Below are positions 30,550-38,868 of a stretch of DNA of 43,976 nucleotides, piece after piece. The position numbers and the translations under genes are program-made. Origin of the DNA: a virus. The notes under the pieces were generated by a model that saw nothing but the letters and a program-made list of their open reading frames with translations, had not been told where the DNA came from and ran no database searches. Location: positions 1 to 43,976 of IMG/VR virus record IMGVR_UViG_3300038461_000191. One strand, written 5' to 3'. Numbering within the stretch: position 1 is the first letter of the stretch; every line of letters starts with the position of its first letter.

Positions 30550-31332
30550 ATGAGTGGGAAAACATTACAAATAAAATTAAATCTGACAACAATAATAGTT
30601 ATTGTATTGTTAGTATTGGGAGTTGCTGGCGGATGGTATATTTATCAAAAAAAAGTAAATAATCTCAAGTCAGAACTTGATTTAGCAACTAAATTGAAAA
30701 ATGCACTGTTAGATACTGTAACTGTTTATCAAAACAAGCAGGGTGAATGGGTCGCAGAAAAACTTACGTTACAAGAAACATTAAAAAATCTTAACAAAAT
30801 TAATTCTCAATTAACAACAGAGCAAAAAGATTTATTGGCGAGAGTTGCAGCAGCAAACAAACAAAATACAATAATTGCAGCAGCGTTAATTGAATCAAAT
30901 GTAATTATTGATTCACTAAAAAATCTAAGCAAACCTATTGTCGATACTGTAAATAAAAATATAACGTTTAGCGATTCAACAAAGAATCTTAAATATGGTA
31001 TTAGGATTGGTAATGTTATGCCTGTACTCAAATTAAATCCTACATTGACATTTCAATATTTAACACTACCAAATACACAATTTATTGAATTTCATTGGAA
31101 GAACGATAAAAAAATTGGTTATCCTGTTGCATTTAGTGTAACAAATACCAACGATTATTTTAAAATAATTAACATTGATAGCTATATTATTCCAGAAATA
31201 ACAAAATCTACACTTAAGCCAACTTTTTGGTCAAAAATAGGCGATTTTTTCACCAAAAGTGGTGGTAAATTAATATGGTTTGGTGCTGGCGGTGTTGGTG
31301 GTGCAGTATTGTATCATTTTTTAGCGAAGTAA
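30550..31332 (+). CDS. Membrane-anchored coiled-coil protein, spanin candidate
   Basis: 260 aa. N-terminal membrane segment (about 11-29, LTTIIVIVLLVLGVAGGWYI) with few preceding residues, then a long periplasmic coiled coil (30-135), a beta-rich part (140-215) and a C-terminal hydrophobic, Gly-rich segment (LIWFGAGGVGGAVLYHFLAK) that could insert in a second membrane. An inner-membrane anchor plus coiled coil is the architecture of Rz-type spanins; the extra C-terminal segment would suit a one-protein spanin. Late promoter in front, terminator behind. Lysis role inferred, no family motif. Confidence 0.6.
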   Translation: MSGKTLQIKLNLTTIIVIVLLVLGVAGGWYIYQKKVNNLKSELDLATKLKNALLDTVTVYQNKQGEWVAEKLTLQETLKNLNKINSQLTTEQKDLLARVAAANKQNTIIAAALIESNVIIDSLKNLSKPIVDTVNKNITFSDSTKNLKYGIRIGNVMPVLKLNPTLTFQYLTLPNTQFIEFHWKNDKKIGYPVAFSVTNTNDYFKIINIDSYIIPEITKSTLKPTFWSKIGDFFTKSGGKLIWFGAGGVGGAVLYHFLAK

Positions 31333-31366
31333 TATACTCACTAAGTTGGGGACTATTTATATCATT

Positions 31367-31405
31367 AAAGAACGCATATTAATATAATGTGCGTTCTTTC
31401 TTTTT
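31367..31405 (+). terminator. Rho-independent terminator
   Basis: Stem AAAGAACGCA (31367-31376) with TGCGTTCTTT (31390-31399) and trailing CTTTTT. Confidence 0.85.
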
Positions 31406-31416
31406 GTGTTGGCTAA

Positions 31417-31425
31417 GTATTTATA
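31417..31425 (+). promoter_or_regulatory. Late-type promoter GTATTTATA
   Basis: TAAGTATTTATAAACAAC just after the terminator, 19 nt before ATG 31445. Confidence 0.65.
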
Positions 31426-31444
31426 AACAACTGATAAACGCATT

Positions 31445-31651
31445 ATGGAAAAAAATGATGTTGAAAAGATTGCTAACGATGAAATTAGGAAATTTATTAA
31501 TGATAACCTTGATAAAGAAATTAAAAGGATATTACATAATACTAACAGTAAAACCAGAGATGAAATGATTGGAACTATTAAGAATGCATTGGAAGCGGTT
31601 GTCAAAGTATTATGGCAGAAAAAAGATTTTTGGAAGACAGATATCCGTTAA
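31445..31651 (+). CDS. Small conserved-looking phage protein
   Basis: 68 aa, all helical: KNDVEKIANDEIRKFINDNL, LHNTNSKTRDEMIGTIKNAL and VLWQKKDFWKTDIR. The tidy, gap-free composition and its own late promoter suggest a conserved virion or morphogenesis factor. Function not recognised. A homing endonuclease sits directly behind it. Confidence 0.7.
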   Translation: MEKNDVEKIANDEIRKFINDNLDKEIKRILHNTNSKTRDEMIGTIKNALEAVVKVLWQKKDFWKTDIR

Positions 31652-31657
31652 TTGATT

Positions 31658-32290
31658 ATGAAAACTAAAGAAGAAATATTGGTACGTAAAAGAAAATATA
31701 GTGAAGTATATCGACTATCACATAAAGAATATTTTAATGAAAAAAATAGTGAATATACTTTAAATAATAGAAAAACTATTTCAGAAAGGAAGAAGAGGTA
31801 TTATTTGGAAAATGGTGAAAAACTTCGTGAAAATAAAAGGAAATATTATTTAGAAAATAAAGAAAGATTGAATAAACAAAGTGTAATGCGTGTCAATAAA
31901 CGAAAAAATGATGATAAGTTATTTAAATTAAAAACCAATATCAGAGGTTTAATTAATTGTTCAATAAAACTATCGGGATATAGGAAATTATCTAAAACTC
32001 AAAATATTCTTGGCTGTACATTTGAAGAATTTAAAATATATTTAGAATCAAAATTTGAATCTTGGATGAATTGGAATAATTATGGTAACTGGAATGGAGA
32101 ACCAAAAGAAATAAATATCGCATGGGATATTGATCATATTAGACCGATGTGTACTGCAAAAACAGAAGAAGAAGTAGTAAATTTAAATCATTATACTAAT
32201 TTTCAACCTCTTTGTTCATATACTAACAGACACATAAAAAGAGATAATATTATTAATACTGCCGAGGTATTTATATTGAATAATGCTTAA
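31658..32290 (+). CDS. HNH homing endonuclease
   Basis: 210 aa from ATG 31658. The basic N-terminal half has a repeated motif (YYLENGEKLRENKRK, YYLENKERLNKQ) suited to DNA contact. The C-terminus is an HNH nuclease: ILGCTFEEFKIYLESKFE, WMNWNNYGNWNG, AWDIDHIRPM (D159, H160), LNHYTNFQPLCSYTNR. It lies between a small late gene and the 1150-aa gene, and its last codons overlap the GTATTTATA promoter of the latter, so the insertion preserves that promoter. Confidence 0.9.
   Translation: MKTKEEILVRKRKYSEVYRLSHKEYFNEKNSEYTLNNRKTISERKKRYYLENGEKLRENKRKYYLENKERLNKQSVMRVNKRKNDDKLFKLKTNIRGLINCSIKLSGYRKLSKTQNILGCTFEEFKIYLESKFESWMNWNNYGNWNGEPKEINIAWDIDHIRPMCTAKTEEEVVNLNHYTNFQPLCSYTNRHIKRDNIINTAEVFILNNA
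32267..32275 (+). promoter_or_regulatory. Late-type promoter inside the endonuclease 3' end
   Basis: GAGGTATTTATATTGAATAA, 19 nt before ATG 32295. It overlaps the codons for VFI near the end of the HNH gene. Confidence 0.6.
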
Positions 32291-32294
32291 AATA

Positions 32295-35200
32295 ATGAAC
32301 GAAGAAACATTTAAACCGACATTAAGTAAACCGACACCACAAGGTGTTAATTTTCAAAACAATGCTAAAAAGATCAACAATAAAGCAGGTCTTAAATTGA
32401 ATGAAACTGATGGTTTATTGAGTGAAGCGGAACAGTCTTTGAAGAAAAAAATCTTCAGTTTATCTAAAATGGAAGCATTGGTATTTTCAGACCCTAAACT
32501 ATCTGCAAAATATGAAGAAATGGCTGAAAATGGCGAAGAAAAATACGGTTATCATTATAATGAAACTATTCAGAATATGTTATTTAACGATTATGTTCTC
32601 AACAGTCCGAAATATTTACAAAAATACAAACAAGCAATTCCTAAAGAAAAAACAAGAAGAGATCAAAGTGGTATTAATCAATTAAAAAAGGCGGGAGAAA
32701 AAACCATGCAACATAAAACCGATATTCAAAAACCAGAAAAACTTGCTCCAACTGGCTTAAAACCAGCAGTTGTTGAAAGTGACGAACCATTAACAAAAGT
32801 AGAATTTTTAGTTAATGAAAGAGACCCTAAAAATCCTGATTTATTTGCTTATTTTCCAGAAGAAAATTATGATAATGCAGGTAAATTTAAAACAGCATAT
32901 TCACATGTGGGACAGCACTCATCTGCTTCTCCAGAATATGCAAAAGAAAGTCGTTCTGCTACTCCTGAAGAATATCAAGGTTTAAAAACAGAACTTGAAA
33001 GTCTTGGATATAATCTTGAAGTGCTTAATTCTGCAAATAATAGTATTGGTGAATCGGGTGAAATGTTAGCACAATATGCACAAAATGCTTTTAATAATCG
33101 TCAAGGAAGTACGCCAATTAATTTTATTATTAATTACTTAAAGAGTAAATATGAAATATCACGTGAAAAAATTAAAATTCTTATGGATAATATAGATAAG
33201 ATTAATACATTTTATAATATGAATCCAAATCCAGATAAATTAAAAAATTATGCTGACGAAATATATCAAGAAATAAGTAATCAAACAAATGAAACTACTG
33301 GTGCTGGTAGCAGTGGTGCGTTTAGTGCACCATTAGGTATGGTAAAAAGAAAAATTTATGAAAAAAATGGTACTGTGGAAAATAAAAAAAAGAAATTAGC
33401 TGAATTTACAATGGTTGGTGGTGTACCTCAACAAAATGTTGATACTGAAGCTGAAGATGAACCTCAAGATGATGATTGTTATATCGAATCAAATGGTTCA
33501 GAATTCAGAGTTTCTTGTGGTGGTAAAAATATTAACAAATTTCAAGAAATGGAAGATGCACTTGCTGCAGTAAGAACATGGAAAACATCAAATAAATGGT
33601 ATCCTAATACTTGGTTTATTTCCGATCATGGAAATTTTAATTTAATTGATGATAAAGGCAATATTTTAAATGAAACAACTGGTACTGGTGGTGGTAGCGG
33701 TGCTGTTGGTGGTGCTGGCGCATCAGGCAATGGTGAAACTGGTACTGGTGCTTACTATACACCCAGCGCATGGGGTAAAGGTGAGTTAATACATCCCAAA
33801 GGTGAAGCACCTGTAAAAAGAATACCAGCATGGAAAGGTGGTAAAATCATTCAAGAAAGCAATTATTTAATTGAAACTGATGGTTTTAAAAAATATATTC
33901 AGGCATTAAATGAAGATGAAGATATTAATAATAAACTTGGTCAAGTATACCAAGCAACACATTCAAAAAGTAATAAGGGATTGGGTGTTAGTGAATTACC
34001 ACAATCACCTGAACGTGATGGAAAAATAAGAGAGATAGAAGACAATACAATGTTATTTCTTGGACAAGACCTTCAACATAGTCCAGATGGCGATGTTGAA
34101 ATTTTTCATCAGGATATGACACAACCACATACACTTATACCACATCCTGATAATAAAATTCCACAAATGCAAATAGATGGTATCGTTCAATCAATACCAA
34201 GAACTCCAGTTGGAGTATGGGATAAAATAAAAGCTGGTAATGGTAAACAAACACCAGAAATTACAGATATTGAAAAGAAATCAGATGACGGATATGGCGA
34301 TTTAGGCAATATGCCAACTACTGATCTTAACATAATTAATACAGATATTAACACAGAAAAATTAGATAATCCTAATCTTAGACAAATGGAAGAATCAAAA
34401 GAAATTAAAGAAGTTGCAAAATCAAAAAGCCAGCAACAATTATTTGGTATGGCACATGCTGTACAAAAAGGCGAATTAAGTCCAAGTAAAGTTGGCGGTG
34501 CAGTGAAAAAAATTGCAAAAGATGTAAGTCCTGAAGATGTTGAAGATTTTGCTTCAACTAAACATAAAGGTTTGCCAGAAAAAGTAAAAAAAGTTGATGA
34601 AACTGAAGAATCAATTATTGGCGACAAACAAAATTCTATGTCAAACAAATCAGTACCAACCAATACTGTAGGTGGTAACGTTCCTATGGGTACACAAAAC
34701 ACTGGTGGTGGAGCAATGAATGAAAGTGATATAAAATTATTAGAAGAATTAGATAACGAATTGAAGGCATATTCAATTCATCATAAAAAATTAATGAAAA
34801 TGAGTGAAGATAAAAAACCATCATCTCTGATATTAAAAGATCGTCTTGGTGATGAAAACAAAGCAAATTTTAAAAAAGATTTGCAACATAGCGGTACAAA
34901 AGAAATTATCGATGTTGAAAAAGAATTACAATGGAAAGATCAGCAAACAGAAGTTGGTAAAGACCCACAAAAATTAGGTGCAGAGATTGAAGATACTGAA
35001 ATTAAAGCAACCGATGCAAAGGGTGATGAAGCACTTAAAAATGTTGGTAATTCAGCAAATGAGAAAGGTGATGAAATTCCAAAACGTAATATGACTGAGG
35101 AAGAAGCTGAAGAAGTTAAAAAATATAAACTTAATCTAAAAGATTATGTTTATGATAATGAACCCGGTAAGAAATTTGAAGATCGCATGAAAGCTGATAT

Positions 35201-35747
35201 GGGTGACGAAAACTACAAACAAAGACAAACAAATCTTGAATTTCGTGGTAAAGCACCTATGTATAATAAAGACCCACAACCAACCGAAGGTACAACTGCG
35301 GATAAAGTGCAGTTTGATAAAGAACAAAGTGGCTGGAATGAAAGAGTTGGTCTTAAAGAATCTATGGTTACTGGCAGATATCTTGATGCTCTTGGTAAAA
35401 GTCATATCATGGATTTCAGATTGAACGAAACCAAATTAGTTTCTGCTGATACTAAATTCGTTGAACCATTATTTCAATTGGATTTTACAGGATTTGGTAA
35501 TAAATATGAAAATAAATCACAAGATAAAAAGGTTGTTATTAAGGAAAGCGTTGAAAGTATTTTATCTGAATGTAAATATTATACTAACGGTAAAGACATA
35601 TTTGCAGTAAAAAATCCTGTCCAGAATTTGAATGAAAATGAACAAGTAGGTAAAAAGAGTCCAATAAATGAACAAATTGAAAAGATGAAACATTTAACTG
35701 GCTATAATACAAAAAATTATATTGACACTAAAGGTATAAAATTATAA
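32295..35747 (+). CDS. Very large multi-domain late protein with a DUF3008 region
   Basis: 1150 aa from ATG 32295, favoured over ATG 32283, which lies only 7 nt after the promoter motif. Mostly hydrophilic, Lys/Glu-rich and linker-rich. Recognisable parts: a domain near 390-455 with CYIESNGSEFRVSCGG and YPNTWFISDHGNFNLID; Gly-rich TGAGSSGAF and TGTGGGSG linkers; YYTPSAWGKGE; and a DUF3008-like segment near 708-760 (KSKSQQQLFGMAHAVQKGEL, DFASTKHKGLPEKV). It reads like a fusion of small phage modules and may be an internal head or prohead core protein. Its late promoter agrees with a virion role. No enzyme motif found. Confidence 0.7.
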   Translation: MNEETFKPTLSKPTPQGVNFQNNAKKINNKAGLKLNETDGLLSEAEQSLKKKIFSLSKMEALVFSDPKLSAKYEEMAENGEEKYGYHYNETIQNMLFNDYVLNSPKYLQKYKQAIPKEKTRRDQSGINQLKKAGEKTMQHKTDIQKPEKLAPTGLKPAVVESDEPLTKVEFLVNERDPKNPDLFAYFPEENYDNAGKFKTAYSHVGQHSSASPEYAKESRSATPEEYQGLKTELESLGYNLEVLNSANNSIGESGEMLAQYAQNAFNNRQGSTPINFIINYLKSKYEISREKIKILMDNIDKINTFYNMNPNPDKLKNYADEIYQEISNQTNETTGAGSSGAFSAPLGMVKRKIYEKNGTVENKKKKLAEFTMVGGVPQQNVDTEAEDEPQDDDCYIESNGSEFRVSCGGKNINKFQEMEDALAAVRTWKTSNKWYPNTWFISDHGNFNLIDDKGNILNETTGTGGGSGAVGGAGASGNGETGTGAYYTPSAWGKGELIHPKGEAPVKRIPAWKGGKIIQESNYLIETDGFKKYIQALNEDEDINNKLGQVYQATHSKSNKGLGVSELPQSPERDGKIREIEDNTMLFLGQDLQHSPDGDVEIFHQDMTQPHTLIPHPDNKIPQMQIDGIVQSIPRTPVGVWDKIKAGNGKQTPEITDIEKKSDDGYGDLGNMPTTDLNIINTDINTEKLDNPNLRQMEESKEIKEVAKSKSQQQLFGMAHAVQKGELSPSKVGGAVKKIAKDVSPEDVEDFASTKHKGLPEKVKKVDETEESIIGDKQNSMSNKSVPTNTVGGNVPMGTQNTGGGAMNESDIKLLEELDNELKAYSIHHKKLMKMSEDKKPSSLILKDRLGDENKANFKKDLQHSGTKEIIDVEKELQWKDQQTEVGKDPQKLGAEIEDTEIKATDAKGDEALKNVGNSANEKGDEIPKRNMTEEEAEEVKKYKLNLKDYVYDNEPGKKFEDRMKADMGDENYKQRQTNLEFRGKAPMYNKDPQPTEGTTADKVQFDKEQSGWNERVGLKESMVTGRYLDALGKSHIMDFRLNETKLVSADTKFVEPLFQLDFTGFGNKYENKSQDKKVVIKESVESILSECKYYTNGKDIFAVKNPVQNLNENEQVGKKSPINEQIEKMKHLTGYNTKNYIDTKGIKL

Positions 35748-36115
35748 TGGCAGATTGGACAACAATAACGAAAGAACAATTTGATGCTGCATATAACAAG
35801 CACTTACCAAGTGGTTGGATTAAATTTGCATATAAGTATTTTTCAACCAGTACTGAACAAAAAAACATGAGTTTAAAAAACGGTCTGGCATATTTTTTAG
35901 GTGGCTTATTTCTTGTAGGATTTTTAGGCACAATATTCAATGCAAATAAAAATTTTCTTAAATTTTTCATTGGAGCATATGCAATTATGTTGTCAGCATT
36001 AGTATTATACTTATTTAGTGCAGTACTTCTTAATAATTATCGAATTGGTTTAATTAAAAAAGAACTTGGTATAAATAGTGATGAATATGATGCTTTATTA
36101 GCAAAATATTATTAG
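35747..36115 (+). CDS. Two-TM membrane protein, holin candidate
   Basis: 122 aa. Soluble N-terminus (about 1-44), then two membrane segments (about 45-66 AYFLGGLFLVGFLGTIF and 70-94 FFIGAYAIMLSALVLYLFSA), then a charged C-terminus. Start overlaps the previous stop (TAATG). It lies next to the GH25 lysozyme gene, separated by a terminator and late promoter; small two-TM proteins beside lysins are often holins, but the family is not recognised. Confidence 0.6.
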   Translation: MADWTTITKEQFDAAYNKHLPSGWIKFAYKYFSTSTEQKNMSLKNGLAYFLGGLFLVGFLGTIFNANKNFLKFFIGAYAIMLSALVLYLFSAVLLNNYRIGLIKKELGINSDEYDALLAKYY

Positions 36116-36143
36116 CTAATCATAAAAAATATTATTAAATTTG

Positions 36144-36177
36144 TGGAGTATTAAGTAATTAGTACTCCATTTTTTTA
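36144..36177 (+). terminator. Rho-independent terminator
   Basis: TGGAGTA (36144-36150) pairs with TACTCCA (36163-36169), followed by TTTTTTT. Confidence 0.85.
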
Positions 36178-36182
36178 TTAAA

Positions 36183-36191
36183 GTATTTATA
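36183..36191 (+). promoter_or_regulatory. Late-type promoter GTATTTATA for the endolysin
   Basis: AAAGTATTTATAGGAAAAAG, 14 nt before ATG 36206 and directly after a terminator. Confidence 0.75.
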
Positions 36192-36205
36192 GGAAAAAGA
36201 AGATC

Positions 36206-36886
36206 ATGGTTTCAACAATATCACAACAAAGATTAGATAACTTGAATTGCGTTTTAGGTCTTGACTGTTCTAAATATCAAAAGGACATTGCATGGAGTCT
36301 TGCAAAAGCAGCAGGAGTTCAATTTGCATTTGTGAAGATCACTGAAGGTACAACTGGACATGAAGATAATATTTATAATGTGAAAGCAAGAGTTCTTGAT
36401 GCTCAGAAAAATGGCGTAAAAATTGGTTACTATCATTTTGCCAGACCGGGTGATGTCAGCGTTCCTGAAGATGATGCCAATGCAGAAGTGCAAAATGTTC
36501 TTAGTCATATTGAATTTTTACCTACTGCCGATCTGCCACTTTCATTAGATGTTGAGGCATATGCCAATTCAGTTGTCTGGGACAATAAAGTAGATCATAT
36601 GAACAGATTTATCACCACATTTATTCAAGGTCTACAAGCACAAAATATTTCAGTTATAATATATTCGTACAAAAGTTTTTTAGACATTAATACAACACAT
36701 GAATTTGGTTCATATCCGTTATGGGCAGCAGCTTATTTGAATAATCCTGAAATTAGTTTACCTTTAGTTCCACTTGGCTGGACTGAATGGAAAATTTGGC
36801 AATTTACTGAGCAAGGACAAATTAGTGGATATAATGGAAATATTGATTTAAACATAATGAAGAAAGATTATTACAATTTATTTTAA
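36206..36886 (+). CDS. GH25 lysozyme, endolysin
   Basis: 226 aa, single GH25 domain. Motifs: GLDCSKYQ with D20, FVKITEGTTG, GYYHFARPGD, and the catalytic pair SLDVEAY with D115 and E117, followed by WKIWQFTEQGQISGY near the end. It cleaves the beta-1,4 bond between MurNAc and GlcNAc. No signal peptide or separate wall-binding domain, so release needs a holin. It is driven by a late promoter and overlaps the next gene by 1 nt (TAATG). Confidence 0.95.
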   Translation: MVSTISQQRLDNLNCVLGLDCSKYQKDIAWSLAKAAGVQFAFVKITEGTTGHEDNIYNVKARVLDAQKNGVKIGYYHFARPGDVSVPEDDANAEVQNVLSHIEFLPTADLPLSLDVEAYANSVVWDNKVDHMNRFITTFIQGLQAQNISVIIYSYKSFLDINTTHEFGSYPLWAAAYLNNPEISLPLVPLGWTEWKIWQFTEQGQISGYNGNIDLNIMKKDYYNLF

Positions 36887-37323
36887 TGAGCAATGAAGGG
36901 AAAAGATATCAAATAATTAAAGACAGAGTTGAAATATATAAAGATTTCACATTAAATCTCTTGTACTATATTCAGAAATATTATCTTGATAAAGAATGTC
37001 TGAGTAAGGATGAAGATATTTATAATCATTTTTCTTGGTGTTTCAGAAAAGTTTGTGATGAATTTTTATTGGAAGAAATTGATTTTAGAAAAAATGAAGT
37101 TTTAAAACAATATTTTTATAATTATTATTACCATCAATTTTATAAGATTGATAAAGAGAATATAAATCAAAACACTTCCTTAGAATATTATGAAAGGTTT
37201 TGGGAAGGTATATTCAAAATTAGCAACGATAAAAACAAAAACATTTTAAATATTCTTGTTGAAATCTATAATATTTACGACAAATCGATTAATTTACAAA
37301 AAAATATTCTTGAAATTGTTTAA
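36886..37323 (+). CDS. Tyr/Lys-rich unknown protein
   Basis: 145 aa, helical, unusually rich in Tyr, Lys and Asn (YYIQKYYLDKE, YFYNYYYHQFYKID). No family or membrane segment recognised. Coupled to the endolysin gene by TAATG, so expressed late with it. It could be a lysis regulator, but nothing in the sequence proves it. Confidence 0.65.
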   Translation: MSNEGKRYQIIKDRVEIYKDFTLNLLYYIQKYYLDKECLSKDEDIYNHFSWCFRKVCDEFLLEEIDFRKNEVLKQYFYNYYYHQFYKIDKENINQNTSLEYYERFWEGIFKISNDKNKNILNILVEIYNIYDKSINLQKNILEIV

Positions 37324-37338
37324 AAACTCTTGCTTATC

Positions 37339-37347
37339 GTATTTATA
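37339..37347 (+). promoter_or_regulatory. Probable late-type promoter GTATTTATA
   Basis: CGTATTTATATTC in the 72-nt gap, 48 nt before ATG 37396, a longer leader than at other copies. Confidence 0.5.
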
Positions 37348-37395
37348 TTCACTATTTTTACAATTCAAAAATAATTATTATTAAATAAAAAAAAC

Positions 37396-37692
37396 ATGGC
37401 AGTAAATTTAAAGGTTGATCTTATCAACCAACTTGGGAATGAAAAATTTTATGCAGAACTTGAATTAGGTCGTCTTGCAGCAGACCCTAACATGAATTAT
37501 AAGTTAAAAATTGACTTAATGGAAGCGAAACTTAAAGAAATTACTCTTTTGAATGGAGAGATGGCATTAGCTCAAAGTTATTTTCCAGACCCAGCACCTG
37601 CACCAGCAGTATCTGATCAAGTAACAACAGAAAACCCGCCTGTACAATCAAAAACACAACCACTCCCGGGTCAAACACATGGAGAAGGATAA
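37396..37692 (+). CDS. Small late protein with Pro-rich tail
   Basis: 98 aa. Residues 1-65 are helical (VDLINQLGNEKFYAELELG, LKIDLMEAKLKEITLLNGE); the C-terminal 35 residues are Pro/Gln/Ala-rich and disordered (PDPAPAPAVSDQ). No family recognised. It heads a tight run of four small genes spaced 3-5 nt apart, so they form an operon. Confidence 0.7.
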   Translation: MAVNLKVDLINQLGNEKFYAELELGRLAADPNMNYKLKIDLMEAKLKEITLLNGEMALAQSYFPDPAPAPAVSDQVTTENPPVQSKTQPLPGQTHGEG

Positions 37693-37695
37693 AAC

Positions 37696-37896
37696 ATGAC
37701 AATATTAGTTGAAAAAACATGTCAGTTCTTATTTATTTCTTCCATTATTTTTATAATTTATATCTTGGGTGATTTGATTATAAAAATATATGGAAGATTT
37801 GCTTTAAAACAAGAAAATGTAACTTTTGTATTAACCAATGCAGAAAAAATGATGCTTTGGGTATCAATAGCAATGTTTTTTACATATATACTATGA
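37696..37896 (+). CDS. Small two-TM membrane protein
   Basis: 66 aa. Two membrane segments: about 9-30 (FLFISSIIFIIYILGDLII) and 52-66 (MLWVSIAMFFTYIL), joined by a short polar loop with ENVTFVLTNAEK. Typical size and topology of a class II holin or a lysis modulator, and it follows the endolysin by two genes. No family motif. Confidence 0.65.
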   Translation: MTILVEKTCQFLFISSIIFIIYILGDLIIKIYGRFALKQENVTFVLTNAEKMMLWVSIAMFFTYIL

Positions 37897-37900
37897 GCTA

Positions 37901-38449
37901 ATGAAAACAATTGAATCAATATTAGACCCAATTAGTGGTTATTTAATTTCCATCACAAGAAATCCAATGGAAGGCTGGTATGAAATGGAAATCGGTATAC
38001 CAAAAGGCTGGGTTTTTGATGAAAACAAAGAAATTAAATGTGAGATTCTCAGTGAGAAAGAAACTGGAAAATTAATAAAAATATCTCCAAAAAATCCAGA
38101 TATTGTTATTGATGATTTAGTTGCATTTATTGTGGTCATAATAGCAACCAATAAAAAAATTGCTGATAAAGAAAAACAATTTACCGATAAGATGGCAGTA
38201 ATGAGAAATACTCTGGAGAAAGAAGTTAAAGAATTTTATGAAGAACTTGACGAAATCAAAGAAAATTCATTTAAAAATCTTAATGCAGAATTTGAAAAGA
38301 GTTTGCGTCCCGAAGGTGAAGAAACGAAAAGACACAGAAGCACTAAAGCTGAGATGGAAGCTAAAAGACTTGCAAATATTACCACAACAAATACTGGTGG
38401 TGCAACTGAAACAGTTAATAGTTCAATCAAAGAACCTATTGTAAAATAA
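37901..38449 (+). CDS. Unknown phage protein with N-terminal domain and coiled coil
   Basis: 182 aa. Residues 1-75 form a compact beta-containing domain (GWYEMEIGIPKGWVFDENKE), followed by a hydrophobic helix (DLVAFIVVIIATNKKIADKE) and a coiled coil (85-135). The C-terminus is Thr/Lys-rich and disordered. No catalytic motif. Tightly spaced with its neighbours in the same operon. Confidence 0.7.
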   Translation: MKTIESILDPISGYLISITRNPMEGWYEMEIGIPKGWVFDENKEIKCEILSEKETGKLIKISPKNPDIVIDDLVAFIVVIIATNKKIADKEKQFTDKMAVMRNTLEKEVKEFYEELDEIKENSFKNLNAEFEKSLRPEGEETKRHRSTKAEMEAKRLANITTTNTGGATETVNSSIKEPIVK

Positions 38450-38454
38450 CTTTT

Positions 38455-38820
38455 ATGGCTTTTGATAAGAAAATATTATCAATCGATTCTGAAGATGATA
38501 GCAAAGATTATGAAGCATTTTCTGAATATTTAAAAGAGGACACTACAAGAAAAAAAAATTTAACTGCTCATGAAATTCAAGAAATTGCTGATATTCTTGT
38601 CGAAGAAATTGAAAGAAAAAAAAGAAATCAGGCACTTAAAAGTCAGAAATTAATTCCTTACATATTGAGACATTGTGACGAGAAGTATACCAAAAAAGAA
38701 TTAATGGATTATAGTTATAATGATGTACAGGATATTTACAATGAAATTAAATCCAAAAAACAATCACCTATTAGAAATTTTCTTCGTTTTATTTTTAATA
38801 TTCCTTTGGAAGTAAAATAA
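38455..38820 (+). CDS. Unknown helical protein
   Basis: 121 aa. Acidic N-terminus (SIDSEDDSKDYEAFSEYL), helical middle (TAHEIQEIADILVEEIERKK), and a basic C-terminus (SPIRNFLRFIFNIPLEVK). No family recognised. Last gene of the 37396 operon; the next gene's host-type promoter begins inside its last codons. Confidence 0.65.
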   Translation: MAFDKKILSIDSEDDSKDYEAFSEYLKEDTTRKKNLTAHEIQEIADILVEEIERKKRNQALKSQKLIPYILRHCDEKYTKKELMDYSYNDVQDIYNEIKSKKQSPIRNFLRFIFNIPLEVK

Positions 38821-38834
38821 TTTGAGTATATTTG
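38805..38834 (+). promoter_or_regulatory. Bacteroidota-type promoter
   Basis: TTTG (38805-38808), 18-nt spacer, TATATTTG (38827-38834), 34 nt before ATG 38869. Confidence 0.7.
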
Positions 38835-38868
38835 CATAGTATTAACCCTTTAAATAAAAAAATAATTT

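Noticed and set aside
34187-34702. 171-aa minus-strand open frame
   Set aside because: Antisense shadow of the 1150-aa gene; no start signal, Ser/Phe/Leu-rich composition that mirrors the sense codons.
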